Assembly: GCA_002304935.1 (NCBI GenBank)
Contig: DBPS01000040.1
Span: 44,517-108,516 of the forward strand
Length of the DNA stretch: 64,000 nt
Source: Candidatus Humimicrobium oleiphilum
GTDB lineage: Bacteria > Actinomycetota > Humimicrobiia > Humimicrobiales > Humimicrobiaceae
Reading direction: 5' to 3'
Shown in pieces: positions 37,825 to 46,506 of the stretch. A program made the translations under genes and the position numbers. Every line of letters begins with the position of its first letter. Position 1 is the first letter of the stretch. Under the pieces are notes generated by a model. That model saw only the letters and a program-made list of their open reading frames with translations. It did not search any database and had not been told where the DNA came from.

Positions 37825-38382
37825 TTGAGCTACAATATGGAAGGTAATTTAAAGGGCGATATAAATCAGCTTTTCAGCAAACACGGTACTTTATCAGGCA
37901 AGCCGGGAATATGGGGCACTATAAGGATTTTGCTGGTAAAACCGGGTGTCCAGGCAGTACTTGCATACAGATTTTATCACAAATTATATAAATGGCGTTT
38001 AAAACTGATTGCGGAATTTTTATGTCGTTTAAATTTTTTCTTTAACGGAGCTGAAATCGACCCGGGTGCAGAAATAGGTCCGGGGTGCAGGATATGGCAT
38101 TCATCCGGTGTAGTAATTGGAAGGGGAGTGGCTATAGGCAGAAATGTAAGCATTTTTTCCAATGTGGTCCTCGGAGGTCTTGGTCATTCAATTTTTCATC
38201 ATGGAGACCCCGGTTATCCGGAAATAGGAGATAATGTAAATTTATATACCGGGGTAACCGTGCTTGGCCCTGTAAAAATTGGCAGTAATACAACGATAGG
38301 TGCACATTCGCTTGTATTAAAATCTATCCCTGAAAATAGTCTTGCTGTAGGCAATCCTGCAAAAGTAATCAGGCAGTTATAG
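37825..38382 (+). CDS. cysE: Serine O-acetyltransferase
   Basis: Acetylates serine for cysteine synthesis. The 185 residues have a short helical N-terminal domain and left-handed beta-helix hexapeptide repeats with the catalytic segments DPGAEIGPGCRIWHSSGVVI (key H and D), NVVLGGLGH and GNPAKVIRQL at the end. The start shown is a TTG directly after the preceding stop; the ATG at 37837 is an equally good choice and neither has a clear ribosome site. No cysK follows; the next 159 bases to the convergent dut gene hold no gene I can support. Confidence 0.9.
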   Translation: MSYNMEGNLKGDINQLFSKHGTLSGKPGIWGTIRILLVKPGVQAVLAYRFYHKLYKWRLKLIAEFLCRLNFFFNGAEIDPGAEIGPGCRIWHSSGVVIGRGVAIGRNVSIFSNVVLGGLGHSIFHHGDPGYPEIGDNVNLYTGVTVLGPVKIGSNTTIGAHSLVLKSIPENSLAVGNPAKVIRQL

Positions 38383-38541
38383 TCTTGCTATTTTAATCTA
38401 ATCTCTTATTTATAATAATTAATTTTTAGTTTTAATAATCAGCCATGTTTATAAAGAAAACAGGGTAGTAAAAATTGCGATAGTTGATTATAATTATTAA
38501 GTTGACATAATATATATTATCGGAACTAATTATATATTATA

Positions 38542-38979
38542 TTATCTAGAAATCCCTGAACTTCCGAAGCCATTTTCGCCTCTGTCAGTATTTTCAAGTT
38601 CTTCTGTAAAAACAAGTTCGGCATTTTCAACTTTTATTATCACTAGCTGACAAATTCTGTCACCTTTTTTAATAAAAAATTCTTCTCTGCTGTCAAGATT
38701 TATTAAAATGGCTTTTATCTCTCCTCTGTAATTGCTGTCAATAAGCCCTGGAGTGTTGACAAGCGAAATACCGTTTTTGATTGCCAGGCCGGACCTGGGC
38801 TGGACAAAACCGGCATATCCTCCCGGTATTGCTATTTTTATTCCTGTCGGTATGAGTTTTCTCTCAAAAGGCTTTAAAACAGTATCAATGGTGCTTCTGA
38901 GGTCCAGACCCGCATCACCATCATGAGCATATCTGGGATAAACAATAGATCTGTCAAGGACTTGTATTTTTATTTTCAT
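38542..38979 (-). CDS. dut: dUTP diphosphatase
   Basis: Hydrolyses dUTP to dUMP, keeping uracil out of DNA. The 145-residue trimeric form has all five motifs: DAGLDLRS (about 21-28), PRSGLA (about 61-66), the catalytic-aspartate region NTPGLIDSNYRGEI, KGDRICQLVI and the C-terminal arm GENGFGSSG. AGGAAA lies eight bases before the ATG. It lies 90 bases downstream of, and on the same strand as, the SOS-controlled gene at 39070-39366, so read-through from that promoter is possible. Confidence 0.95.
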   Translation of the reverse strand: MKIKIQVLDRSIVYPRYAHDGDAGLDLRSTIDTVLKPFERKLIPTGIKIAIPGGYAGFVQPRSGLAIKNGISLVNTPGLIDSNYRGEIKAILINLDSREEFFIKKGDRICQLVIIKVENAELVFTEELENTDRGENGFGSSGISR

Positions 38980-39069
38980 ATTAAAGATTTCCTAGTAAAA
39001 AATTAATTCCAATAGATAAATAAAATGACACATTTCATATTAAGAATTTATTATAATATAAAACACAAG

Positions 39070-39366
39070 TCAGTTAGAAGCTATTACCGGAATAATAAGC
39101 GGTTTTCCCAGAAAATTGTCATCTTCGCTTATATCATTTATCTTCTTTACCTCAGCCAAAAAATCAAACCTGCTGTCAATACTATAATTCTTGTAAATAA
39201 CTTCTTTCAGCTGATGATTGTTTTCGAATACCACGGTTTCATACCTCAGGATATTCTTTTTACCTGTAAATCTTGAACTATTTGTAAGAATAGCAACTGC
39301 AACAAGCGAAAAAACAATTATGAGAGTTATTACATATATTGTTTTTATTAATTTTGTATTAGACAT
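39070..39366 (-). CDS. YneA/DivS/ChiZ-like SOS-induced membrane LysM protein
   Basis: A 98-residue protein: one N-terminal membrane helix (about 7-28), then an extracytoplasmic part that fits a degenerate LysM domain (YETVVFENNHQLKEVIY at about 42-58, KKIND at 74-78, GKPLIIPV at 87-94). This is the architecture of YneA (Bacillus), DivS (Corynebacterium) and ChiZ (Mycobacterium), small proteins that halt cell division during DNA damage and lie beside lexA. I chose the ATG at 39366 because GGTGG sits six bases before it; a GTG at 39375 is in frame. The promoter has two LexA boxes, which strongly supports the assignment. Division arrest itself is inferred. Confidence 0.8.
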   Translation of the reverse strand: MSNTKLIKTIYVITLIIVFSLVAVAILTNSSRFTGKKNILRYETVVFENNHQLKEVIYKNYSIDSRFDFLAEVKKINDISEDDNFLGKPLIIPVIASN

Positions 39367-39425
39367 TATTACCACCTATTTGCATATTTGATTGCACATT
39401 TTTACAAAAATGATTAACTAAAAAG

Positions 39426-39439
39426 CGAACGCATGTTCG
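39426..39439. promoter_or_regulatory. LexA (SOS) box 1, downstream of the -10 box
   Basis: CGAACGCATGTTCG is a perfect match to the Gram-positive/actinobacterial SOS box CGAAC-N4-GTTCG. It lies at about +3 to +16 of the leftward promoter of the YneA-like gene, where bound LexA would block transcription initiation. Confidence 0.9.
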
Positions 39440-39447
39440 TAATTATA

Positions 39448-39475
39448 ATTATATACGAACAAATGTTCGTGTCAA
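39448..39475 (-). promoter_or_regulatory. Consensus promoter of the YneA-like gene
   Basis: On the minus strand there is a perfect TTGACA (39475-39470) and a perfect TATAAT (39453-39448) with a 16-base spacer. The spacer consists almost entirely of the second LexA box. A full-strength promoter under double repression is typical of tightly controlled, toxic SOS genes. Confidence 0.85.
39456..39469. promoter_or_regulatory. LexA (SOS) box 2, in the promoter spacer
   Basis: CGAACAAATGTTCG is a perfect SOS box filling the -35/-10 spacer of the leftward promoter. It is exactly 30 bases (about three helical turns) from box 1, so two LexA dimers would sit on the same face of the DNA. Confidence 0.9.
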
Positions 39476-39553
39476 TATTTTTTTTATTTTCTTTTAATAA
39501 TATGGAAACTTTGTTAATATTACGGATTATTATAATAAAATGAAAGTTCTGTA

Positions 39554-40057
39554 ATGTCTGAAATAGCTAACTATTTTTCTGAAAATATCGGAAAAATATT
39601 ATCTACTTTTTTTACCGCAATGACTCCGATAGGAGAATTAAGAGCAGCGATACCCCTGGGTCTTGGTGTTTACAAGCTGGATATTTATAGTACGATTATT
39701 TTCTCCATAATCGGGAATTTCATCCCGGCAATTATAATTGTCTATGCACTGGAACCCATATCAAAATTCTTAATGAAAAGATTTAAGATTTTTGACAGGT
39801 TCTTTACATGGCTGTTCGACAGGACAAGGAAAAAATATTATAAGAAATTTGAAAAATACTCAGGTTTTGCATTAGCTACATTTGTAGGTATCCCCCTCCC
39901 CGTCACAGGTGCATGGACAGGGGCTACAATTGCTTTTGTTTTTGGCATACCTCCAAAAAAAGCTATACTGGATATTTTTCTCGGAATACTTATGGCTGCA
40001 GCAATAGTTACAATTATTTTTAAAACTGTAGGCTATGTGAAATTTATAACAGGATGA
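39554..40057 (+). CDS. COG2426 family membrane protein (small multidrug export type)
   Basis: A 167-residue protein with about four membrane segments (about 10-40, 45-70, 105-130, 137-162). The family hallmark is MTPIGELRAAIPLGLG (about 23-38) and FVGIPLPVTGAWTGATIAFV (key residues P-L-P-V-T-G-A-W-T-G). The family carries the Pfam name of small multidrug export protein, but transport has little experimental support. It is divergent from the SOS gene; the LexA boxes lie about 85 bases or more upstream of its start and a separate TATAAT at 39531-39536 is nearer. Confidence 0.82.
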   Translation: MSEIANYFSENIGKILSTFFTAMTPIGELRAAIPLGLGVYKLDIYSTIIFSIIGNFIPAIIIVYALEPISKFLMKRFKIFDRFFTWLFDRTRKKYYKKFEKYSGFALATFVGIPLPVTGAWTGATIAFVFGIPPKKAILDIFLGILMAAAIVTIIFKTVGYVKFITG

Positions 40058-40188
40058 CATAAATCCTTAATTATTGATTCCGTTTTATAAAAATCTGTAT
40101 AACTATTTATTGTTATTTGTTAAAATTATTTTTGTTTAAATTATTCTTTTATGGGAATACGGAAATTAAAATTAATTATTTATTATAT

Positions 40189-40204
40189 TTAAGGAGGAAA
40201 AGTG
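40189..40204 (+). promoter_or_regulatory. Strong ribosome binding site deciding the ilvC GTG start
   Basis: AAGGAGGAAAA directly precedes the GTG at 40202-40204 and is the longest anti-Shine-Dalgarno match seen in this window. It makes the GTG start secure although no ATG is available at the conserved N-terminus. Confidence 0.75.
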
Positions 40205-41209
40205 GCTGAAATTTTTTATGACAAGGATATTGACATAAGTATTCTTGAAGGGAAAAAAATTGCAATAATAGGATTCGGAAGTCAGGGGCATGCTCATGCA
40301 CAAAACCTCAGGGAAAGCGGTATGAATGTCATCGTCGGCGAACTTGAAGGAAGCAAAGCATGGAATTCTGCAAAAGAAAAAGGATTTGAGGTATTCACTG
40401 CTGACAAAGCTGCTGAACAGGGTGACATTATAACAATTCTTGTCAATGACGAATTGCAGAGAGATCTTTTCTATAGATATATAGGACCTAATCTTAAAGC
40501 CGGTAATGTACTTGCATTTGCTCATGGTTTCAATATTCATTATTCACAGATCATTCCACCGGAAAATGTTGATGTCATTATGATTGCACCAAAAGGTCCG
40601 GGCCATATAGTAAGAAGAATGTATACCCAGGGCAGCGGTGTTCCTTCCATCATTGCCGTTGAGCAGGATTACTCAGGAAACGGTATGAAAACAGCTCTTG
40701 CGTATGCCAGAGGAATAGGTGCCGGAAGAGCCGGGATAATAACTACTACTTTTAAAGAAGAGACTGAGACCGATCTTTTCGGAGAACAAGCTGTTTTATG
40801 CGGTGGATGCACAGAATTGATCAGAGCAGGTTTTGATACCCTTACTGATGCAGGATATCAGCCTGAAATAGCTTACTTTGAAGTACTTCATGAATTAAAA
40901 CTGATTGTTGACCTTATTTACGAACATGGTATTTCAGGTATGAGATATTCGATAAGTGATACTGCAGAATATGGAGATCTGGTTATAGGCAAAAAAATAA
41001 TTACTGATGAAACCAGAAAAAATATGAAGAAAATCCTTAGTGATATCCAGGACGGTTCTTTTGCCAAAGAATGGATTCTTGAGAACAAGGCAGGAAGACC
41101 TGTATTTAATGCTTTAAGAAAAAAAGAAGCAAATCATAAAATAGAAGTTGTTGGCAAAGAGCTTAGAAAAATGATGTCCTGGATAAATAAAAGCGGAAAT
41201 CTTGAATAA
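40202..41209 (+). CDS. ilvC: Ketol-acid reductoisomerase (class I)
   Basis: Second common step of valine, leucine and isoleucine synthesis, Mg-dependent. The 335 residues are the short class I form. Visible are [13 protein letters not shown] (about 25-37), the catalytic H-containing [11 protein letters not shown] (about 104-114), APKGPGH, and metal ligands in [13 protein letters not shown] and [16 protein letters not shown]. The cofactor loop reads [15 protein letters not shown]: where NADPH enzymes of this group usually have Arg and Ser facing the 2'-phosphate, this has a Glu, a Leu and an Ala, which suggests NADH use (inference). No other ilv or leu gene is near. The GTG start has a strong ribosome site. 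Confidence 0.95.
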   Translation: MAEIFYDKDIDISILEGKKIAIIGFGSQGHAHAQNLRESGMNVIVGELEGSKAWNSAKEKGFEVFTADKAAEQGDIITILVNDELQRDLFYRYIGPNLKAGNVLAFAHGFNIHYSQIIPPENVDVIMIAPKGPGHIVRRMYTQGSGVPSIIAVEQDYSGNGMKTALAYARGIGAGRAGIITTTFKEETETDLFGEQAVLCGGCTELIRAGFDTLTDAGYQPEIAYFEVLHELKLIVDLIYEHGISGMRYSISDTAEYGDLVIGKKIITDETRKNMKKILSDIQDGSFAKEWILENKAGRPVFNALRKKEANHKIEVVGKELRKMMSWINKSGNLE

Positions 41210-41287
41210 AATAAAAATAAGCATATAGCAGTATATTCGGTAATATTCAGGTAATTTCAAAATATAATTGCCGTTATAAAAAATATT

Positions 41288-41325
41288 AAATATGAAAAGC
41301 AAACATATGTTTGCTTTTCATATTT
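41288..41325. promoter_or_regulatory. 38-base perfect palindrome before lexA, with variant SOS box at its centre
   Basis: The palindrome is centred between 41306 and 41307 and holds CAAACATATGTTTG, an SOS box with a symmetric change at the second and second-last bases (A and T in place of G and C). Its right arm contains TTGCTT (41311-41316), 16 bases before a perfect TATAAT (41333-41338), so it overlaps the likely lexA promoter. It is also followed by seven Ts, so it could act as a terminator for ilvC. Which use is real cannot be decided here. Confidence 0.65.
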
Positions 41326-41388
41326 TTTTAGCTATAATGTAATTAAAATGCATATATTTATTTATTTAAAAACATAAATATTTTAAAA

Positions 41389-42024
41389 ATGAATACAGAC
41401 ATCAGTGAAAAACAAAAAAAAATCCTTGATTTTATAACAGATTACATCTCGGAATCCAATTATCCCCCGACAGTCAGAGAAATAGCTTCAGCAATAGGCC
41501 TCAGTTCATCAGCTACGGTTCATGCACATCTTTCCAAACTGGAAAAATTAGGCTATATCAAAAAAGTAAAAGGAAGCTCAAGATCTATCGAGGTAATAAA
41601 AAATCAATATAATAAAAAAATCGGTTCAGATGAAATCAGTAATAATGTAGTTCTGATTCCTGTCGTGGGCAACGTAGCAGCCGGAAAGCCTATACTGGCC
41701 GAAGAAAATATTGAAGAATATTTCCCAGTGACTAATGATTTTATAAGTGATTTTAATAATGTATTCATGCTTAAAGTCAAGGGAGACAGCATGATAAATG
41801 CCGGCATACTGGATAGGGATTATATTATTGTACGAAAGCAAAGCATAGCAAGAAACGGTGAAATTGTAGTAGCTCTTATAGAAGATGAGGCAACTGTCAA
41901 AAGATTCTTAAAAACAGATAAGGTAATAAAACTGATTCCGGAAAATGATTATATGAAACCGATAACCGTTAAAGATGTAGAGATCGTCGGCAAGGTAATA
42001 GGAGTTTTAAGAAAATATTTTTAG
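41389..42024 (+). CDS. lexA: LexA repressor
   Basis: The SOS repressor, inactivated by RecA-stimulated self-cleavage. The 211 residues have an N-terminal winged helix (ISEKQKKILDFITDYI, YPPTVREIASAIGLSSSATV) and a C-terminal S24 domain with cleavage site A98-G99 (VAAGKP), nucleophile S134 (GDSM) and K171 (TVKRF). The expected target boxes are found at 39426 and 39456, and a variant lies before its own promoter. It converges with hflX, whose stop is only seven bases away. Confidence 0.96.
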   Translation: MNTDISEKQKKILDFITDYISESNYPPTVREIASAIGLSSSATVHAHLSKLEKLGYIKKVKGSSRSIEVIKNQYNKKIGSDEISNNVVLIPVVGNVAAGKPILAEENIEEYFPVTNDFISDFNNVFMLKVKGDSMINAGILDRDYIIVRKQSIARNGEIVVALIEDEATVKRFLKTDKVIKLIPENDYMKPITVKDVEIVGKVIGVLRKYF

Positions 42025-42031
42025 CATTTTT

Positions 42032-43372
42032 TTATAATTGTGATCTTTCTGTTCTGTTCAGAGTAACTTTCTTATATTCTTTTGATGCCAGTGAAACAAG
42101 CTTGTTAAAAATCCGGTAATTGCATCTTGACTGTATTTTTATAGTATTATTATCATACTGTTTGTCTAAAATCATGCAATTTTCATACATGTGCGACTCA
42201 AAACTGGCTTCTCCATAAGGTATTTCTACAGTGAATGCAATGTCATTGACAGATATTATATGTGTAATAGCGCTTCGAAGTTCTTCAAATCCGGTATGAT
42301 TTTTTGCAGATATAAAAGCTGAATTCCTGTATTTTATTTTTGCATCATTTATCAATAATTTATTGATTGCAATATCTGTTTTATTAAACACTATATAAAT
42401 CTCTTTATCTTTCACCTGTAATTCATCAAGGACTTTCTTCACGCTTATGATTTGTCTTTCGTAGTTTGGATTACTTATATCTACAACTATCAGCAATAGG
42501 TCTGCTTTTATCACTTCTTCAAGGGTAGATCTGAAAGCAGCTATAAGCTGATGGGGCAGCTTTTCAATAAAGCCGACTGTATCAGAAATTGAGACCTCTA
42601 TAAATTCAGATAACTTCAATTTCCTTGTTGTTGAATCAAGCGTGGAAAAAAGCATATCTTTTTCAAGCACTTCAGAATCAGTAAGAGCGTTTAGCAGGGT
42701 TGATTTACCGCTATTCGTATAACCTACAAGAGCAATTTTAAAAATACCTGATTTTTCCCTTAATTTTCTCTGCGTCGATCTTTGTACAGAGACTTCCTTT
42801 ATTCTTTTTTCAAGAAGTCTTATCTTTTCTCTTATTTTTCTTCTGTCTGCTTCAAGTTTTGTTTCTCCCGGTCCTCTGGTTCCGATTCCTCCTCCAAGTC
42901 TTGACAACATCACTCCCTTCCCTCTCAGTCTTGGCAGAAGATAGTTAAGCTGAGCAAGTTCTACCTGTAATTTACCTTCCTTGCTCATGGCTCTTTGTGC
43001 AAATATATCCAGTATAAGTGCGGTCCTGTCTATGACTTTTACTTTAAGCTTATCCTGAAGGTTACCCTGCTGTGTTGGATTTAGCTCATCGTCAAATATT
43101 ACCAAATCGATGTCTTCTGAAGTGACTATTTCTTCTAATTCTTCCAGTTTTCCTGTGCTTATATAATATCTTGAATTAATCTTATCCTGTAAATGTGTTA
43201 CCACTTCAGCAACATATGCACCTGCACTGATAGCAAGATTCTTTAATTCTTCAATATGATCTTTTGCATAAGAATCATCTAAAAAATTACTTTCAGGCAA
43301 GCTTGAGTATTTTATTTTTAAAAAAACAAGCAAAGATCTTTCTTTTCTAATTTCCGTAGACTCAAAAGACAT
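42032..43372 (-). CDS. hflX: GTPase HflX
   Basis: A ribosome-associated GTPase that splits stalled or stressed 70S ribosomes. The 446 residues have an N-terminal HflX domain with [19 protein letters not shown] (key residues GPGETK-E-DRR, about 160-178), a coiled-coil linker, and a G domain with [19 protein letters not shown] and NKTD. It is placed after dapF and beside lexA, as in Actinobacteria. The 11-base overlap with dapL shows co-transcription. Confidence 0.94.
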   Translation of the reverse strand: MSFESTEIRKERSLLVFLKIKYSSLPESNFLDDSYAKDHIEELKNLAISAGAYVAEVVTHLQDKINSRYYISTGKLEELEEIVTSEDIDLVIFDDELNPTQQGNLQDKLKVKVIDRTALILDIFAQRAMSKEGKLQVELAQLNYLLPRLRGKGVMLSRLGGGIGTRGPGETKLEADRRKIREKIRLLEKRIKEVSVQRSTQRKLREKSGIFKIALVGYTNSGKSTLLNALTDSEVLEKDMLFSTLDSTTRKLKLSEFIEVSISDTVGFIEKLPHQLIAAFRSTLEEVIKADLLLIVVDISNPNYERQIISVKKVLDELQVKDKEIYIVFNKTDIAINKLLINDAKIKYRNSAFISAKNHTGFEELRSAITHIISVNDIAFTVEIPYGEASFESHMYENCMILDKQYDNNTIKIQSRCNYRIFNKLVSLASKEYKKVTLNRTERSQL

Positions 43373-44528
43373 TTCTCATCCTATCGATTGCTTCTTCAAG
43401 CCTTTCATCCGAAATCGTCAGGGAAATCCTGAAAAATCCTTCCCCGCACAAGCCATATGCGCTTCCCGGTGTCACTACTACAGATGCCTTGTCAAGAAGC
43501 AGCTTGGCAAAAGAAGATGAAGTAAAACCTTCCGGTACTTTTGTCCAGATATAGATAGTATTGCCTGATTTAAAATAAGACAGGCCTATTTTATCAAGAA
43601 GATTCCAGACCTTAAGCCTTCTCCTGCTGTAAGTCTTATTATTTTCTGCTATCAGCTCATCATAATTGTCCAGTGCTTTTGCGGCAGCAAGCTGTATTGC
43701 ATTAAAAACTCCGCTGTCTACATTGGATTTATATTTGCCCAGGCTGCTGATTGCTGAAGGATTTCCAACAGCAATGCTTATCCTCCATCCTGTCATATTA
43801 AAAGATTTAGAAAGAGAGTAAAACTCTATGCCTGTCTCTTTTGAATTCCGGGCATTAAGAAAACTGACTGGCTTGTTGTCTTCTTCAGAATAAATATCAC
43901 CATAAGCATTGTCATGGCAGACAAGTATATTATTTTCCAAGGCAAATTCTGCAAGTTTTTCAAAAAAATCAATACCGCACCCGGCACTTGTTGGATTATT
44001 TGGATAATTGGCATGTATTATCTTTGCCTTTTTTGCAGTATCTGAATCTATTTCATCAAAATCAATCAGATAATTGTTATCCTCTCTCAGAGGTATACTC
44101 ACAGTGCTTCCGCCTGCAAACATCGTCCCTGTTTTATAAACCGGATAAGAAGGATCAGGAGCAAGCACTATGTCTCCAGGATTGATGAAAGTATAAGCAA
44201 TATTGGCAATTCCTTCTTTTGAACCCCATAAAGAAATTACTTCACTTTCCGGATCGATTTCAATATTAAATCTTCTTTTATAAAAATTTGCTGCAGCTAC
44301 CTTCAATGCTTTAAGGCCATAGCTGGAAGGATATCTGTGATTTTCCGGATTATCAGCCTGTCTCTTTAACTCTTCTACCACGATATCAGGAGTCTTTACA
44401 TCAGGATCACCTATTCCAAGACTTATGACATCAAAGCCTTTTTCTTTTTTCTTTTTAATTATTTCGTCTATTTCCGCAAAAAGATAAGGCGGAATAGATT
44501 TCAGTCTTTCAGATTCCTTAAAAATCAT
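43362..44528 (-). CDS. dapL: LL-diaminopimelate aminotransferase
   Basis: A PLP enzyme that makes LL-diaminopimelate directly from tetrahydrodipicolinate and glutamate, bypassing the succinyl route. The 388 residues are a fold-type I aminotransferase with [11 protein letters not shown] near the start, the [12 protein letters not shown] segment, [21 protein letters not shown] and the Schiff-base lysine in [12 protein letters not shown]. DapL is favoured over aspartate aminotransferase by the adjacent dapF and by these motifs. Use of DapL is typical of anaerobes and unlike mycobacteria. Confidence 0.88.
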   Translation of the reverse strand: MIFKESERLKSIPPYLFAEIDEIIKKKKEKGFDVISLGIGDPDVKTPDIVVEELKRQADNPENHRYPSSYGLKALKVAAANFYKRRFNIEIDPESEVISLWGSKEGIANIAYTFINPGDIVLAPDPSYPVYKTGTMFAGGSTVSIPLREDNNYLIDFDEIDSDTAKKAKIIHANYPNNPTSAGCGIDFFEKLAEFALENNILVCHDNAYGDIYSEEDNKPVSFLNARNSKETGIEFYSLSKSFNMTGWRISIAVGNPSAISSLGKYKSNVDSGVFNAIQLAAAKALDNYDELIAENNKTYSRRRLKVWNLLDKIGLSYFKSGNTIYIWTKVPEGFTSSSFAKLLLDKASVVVTPGSAYGLCGEGFFRISLTISDERLEEAIDRMRNVF

Positions 44529-44542
44529 TAATTATTTTCCTT

Positions 44543-45481
44543 TCATGCAATATTGTCAAAAAAATAACTGCCGTCAAAAATGTAGTCGACTTTACCCTTG
44601 AGAAAAATACTGTCTGATTGTTTGCCTGACCATTTTATAAACAATCTTCCACCTTCAAGATTCACAACTGTTTCTCCGGGTTTTACCTTTTCAAGTACAA
44701 CTGCAGCTGCCACAGATGCACAGGCACCTGTCCCACAGGCAAGAGTTTCTCCGCATCCCCTTTCCCAGACGCGCATGGATATCTCGCTGTCTGATAAAAC
44801 TTTTATGAATTCCACATTGGTTTTTTTGGGAAAAATCAAAAAGTTTTCTATTTCCGGTCCGATTTTACATAAATCCATGTCTTTAAGGTTTTCGTTTTCA
44901 GAAATAAATATTACACAGTGAGGATTGCCCATGGAAAGACAGTTTAATTCATATAATTTCCCTGATATATTATATTTTTTTCTTAAAAACAAATCTTCCC
45001 TTGTTTTAAAATCCCCGTAAAAATCATTATTATTTTCTTCAGTTAAAAGCATGTCTTGCGCAGCTTCAGGTTTTACCGGAATTTTTCCATATTCAAATAT
45101 AGGAGAATTCATATCTGCCTCTATCATTCCGACTTTGTTGCTTTCCAGCAACTGAAGTTTTATTTTTTTAATTCCTGCCCTTGTTTCTATTAATATTTCA
45201 TTCTTTTTGAGTATATTTTTTTCAAAAGCAAACCTTGCCATGCATCTGATCCCATTTCCGCACATTTCAGCTATCGTACCGTCACTGTTATAATAATCCA
45301 TAAAAAGATCTGCAGATTTTGATTTTCGGACAATTATTACACCGTCAGCTCCGATACCAAAATGTCTGTCGCATAATTTTCTTATCTGACTTTCCTGAAA
45401 AGAATATTCTTTTTTTACAGAATCGATAAGAATAAAATCATTTCCCTGTCCTGTTAGCTTTGAAAATTCAACCTCATTCAT
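44543..45481 (-). CDS. dapF: Diaminopimelate epimerase
   Basis: Converts LL- to meso-diaminopimelate for peptidoglycan and lysine. The 312-residue protein has the two catalytic cysteines C74 (EMCGNGIRC) and C249 (LACGTGACAS). FSKLTGQGNDFILID opens the protein. It is about 30 residues longer than the E. coli enzyme, with an insertion around 125-160. It overlaps miaA by eight bases. Confidence 0.95.
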   Translation of the reverse strand: MNEVEFSKLTGQGNDFILIDSVKKEYSFQESQIRKLCDRHFGIGADGVIIVRKSKSADLFMDYYNSDGTIAEMCGNGIRCMARFAFEKNILKKNEILIETRAGIKKIKLQLLESNKVGMIEADMNSPIFEYGKIPVKPEAAQDMLLTEENNNDFYGDFKTREDLFLRKKYNISGKLYELNCLSMGNPHCVIFISENENLKDMDLCKIGPEIENFLIFPKKTNVEFIKVLSDSEISMRVWERGCGETLACGTGACASVAAAVVLEKVKPGETVVNLEGGRLFIKWSGKQSDSIFLKGKVDYIFDGSYFFDNIA

Positions 45482-46484
45482 GATCCACCTTCAAATTTAT
45501 TATATTTAAAATATCTCTCATTATTTCTTTTATATCGGAATTAAATCCTGAATCGATCCAGTTTATCCGACTATCAGCTTTAAACCATGTTAATTGCTTT
45601 TTTGCAAGATGTCTTGTATTTTTTTTAATCTCTTCAATAGATTCATCCAGAGTTATTTCTCCGTCAAGATATCTGACCAGTTCTTTATAACCTATTGCCT
45701 GAGTAATGCTATTACATTTTGAATAACCTTTTTCATAAAGTGCCCTCACTTCATCCAGGAGGCCTTTCTCAATCATTTCGTTTACTCTTTTATCGATATT
45801 ACCATACAAATATTTTCTCTCGGTATTCAAACCTATCATAACACAATCATAAATTGATTTTCTCTTATTCCAGTTTATTAAATAATCAGAGAATTTTCTA
45901 TTTGTGCCGTAGAATACCTCCAACGCTCTTACAATTCTTCTCTCATCGTTTTTACTTATCTTTAAAGCATATTCCCTATCAATTTTTATTAATTCATCAT
46001 AATAATAATCAAGACCTTTTATTTTTATTTTTTCTTTTATTTCTTTTTTTAATTCATATCCAGGATCAGGGGCATACATCAGGTCATCAATTATTGCTCT
46101 TATATGAAGTCCGGAACCTCCTGCTAACAAAGGTATCTTACCCCTATTAAAAAAATCTTCTTTTATTATTTTTCGTGCAATATCCCTGAATTCCACAGCA
46201 GTCAGCCTGTAATCAGGCTCGCAGATATTTATCATAAATTGTTTTACTGAAAATTTTTCAAGATCCTGTTTATCGGTCCCTATATCCATATACCTGAATG
46301 CCTGCATTGAATCTGCTGATATAATATCTGTATTTAAAAGTAAAGCCAGATTTAAAGCTGTTTTTGTTTTTCCGCTGCAGGTAGGACCGCAAATTATTAT
46401 TACCGTTTTATTTTCGGTAAGTTTTTCTTTAAGAATTTTTAGTTCTTCTTTTGAAATTAATCCATATATCAGAGAATTATCCAA
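45474..46484 (-). CDS. miaA: tRNA dimethylallyltransferase
   Basis: Adds a dimethylallyl group to A37 of tRNAs reading U-starting codons. The P-loop is CGPTCSGKTKTALNLA (about 32-47), followed by ISADSMQAFRYMDIGTDK, the LAGGSGLHIRAI segment and the C-terminal GYKELVRYLDGE and KNTRHLAKKQLTWF motifs. A ~15-residue N-terminal extension precedes the usual start. It makes the substrate of MiaB, encoded just upstream. Confidence 0.95.
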   Translation of the reverse strand: MDNSLIYGLISKEELKILKEKLTENKTVIIICGPTCSGKTKTALNLALLLNTDIISADSMQAFRYMDIGTDKQDLEKFSVKQFMINICEPDYRLTAVEFRDIARKIIKEDFFNRGKIPLLAGGSGLHIRAIIDDLMYAPDPGYELKKEIKEKIKIKGLDYYYDELIKIDREYALKISKNDERRIVRALEVFYGTNRKFSDYLINWNKRKSIYDCVMIGLNTERKYLYGNIDKRVNEMIEKGLLDEVRALYEKGYSKCNSITQAIGYKELVRYLDGEITLDESIEEIKKNTRHLAKKQLTWFKADSRINWIDSGFNSDIKEIMRDILNIINLKVDHE

Positions 46485-46506
46485 TCATAAATTCCTTTAA
46501 GATATA

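Noticed and set aside
38502..38530. A TTGACA promoter pointing into the 3' end of dut from the cysE side
   Set aside because: No -10 box lies at 16-18 bases. The nearest AT-rich hexamers are at 19 or more, and the region is simple AT sequence.
41288..41325. The 38-base palindrome as an insertion-sequence end or CRISPR repeat
   Set aside because: It occurs once, has no transposase or target duplication nearby, and its position over the lexA promoter explains it better.
41338..41345. A TGTAATTA half-site next to the lexA -10 box as an extra MerR target
   Set aside because: Only one half-site is present with no inverted partner at the correct spacing, and such AT-rich octamers are expected by chance here.
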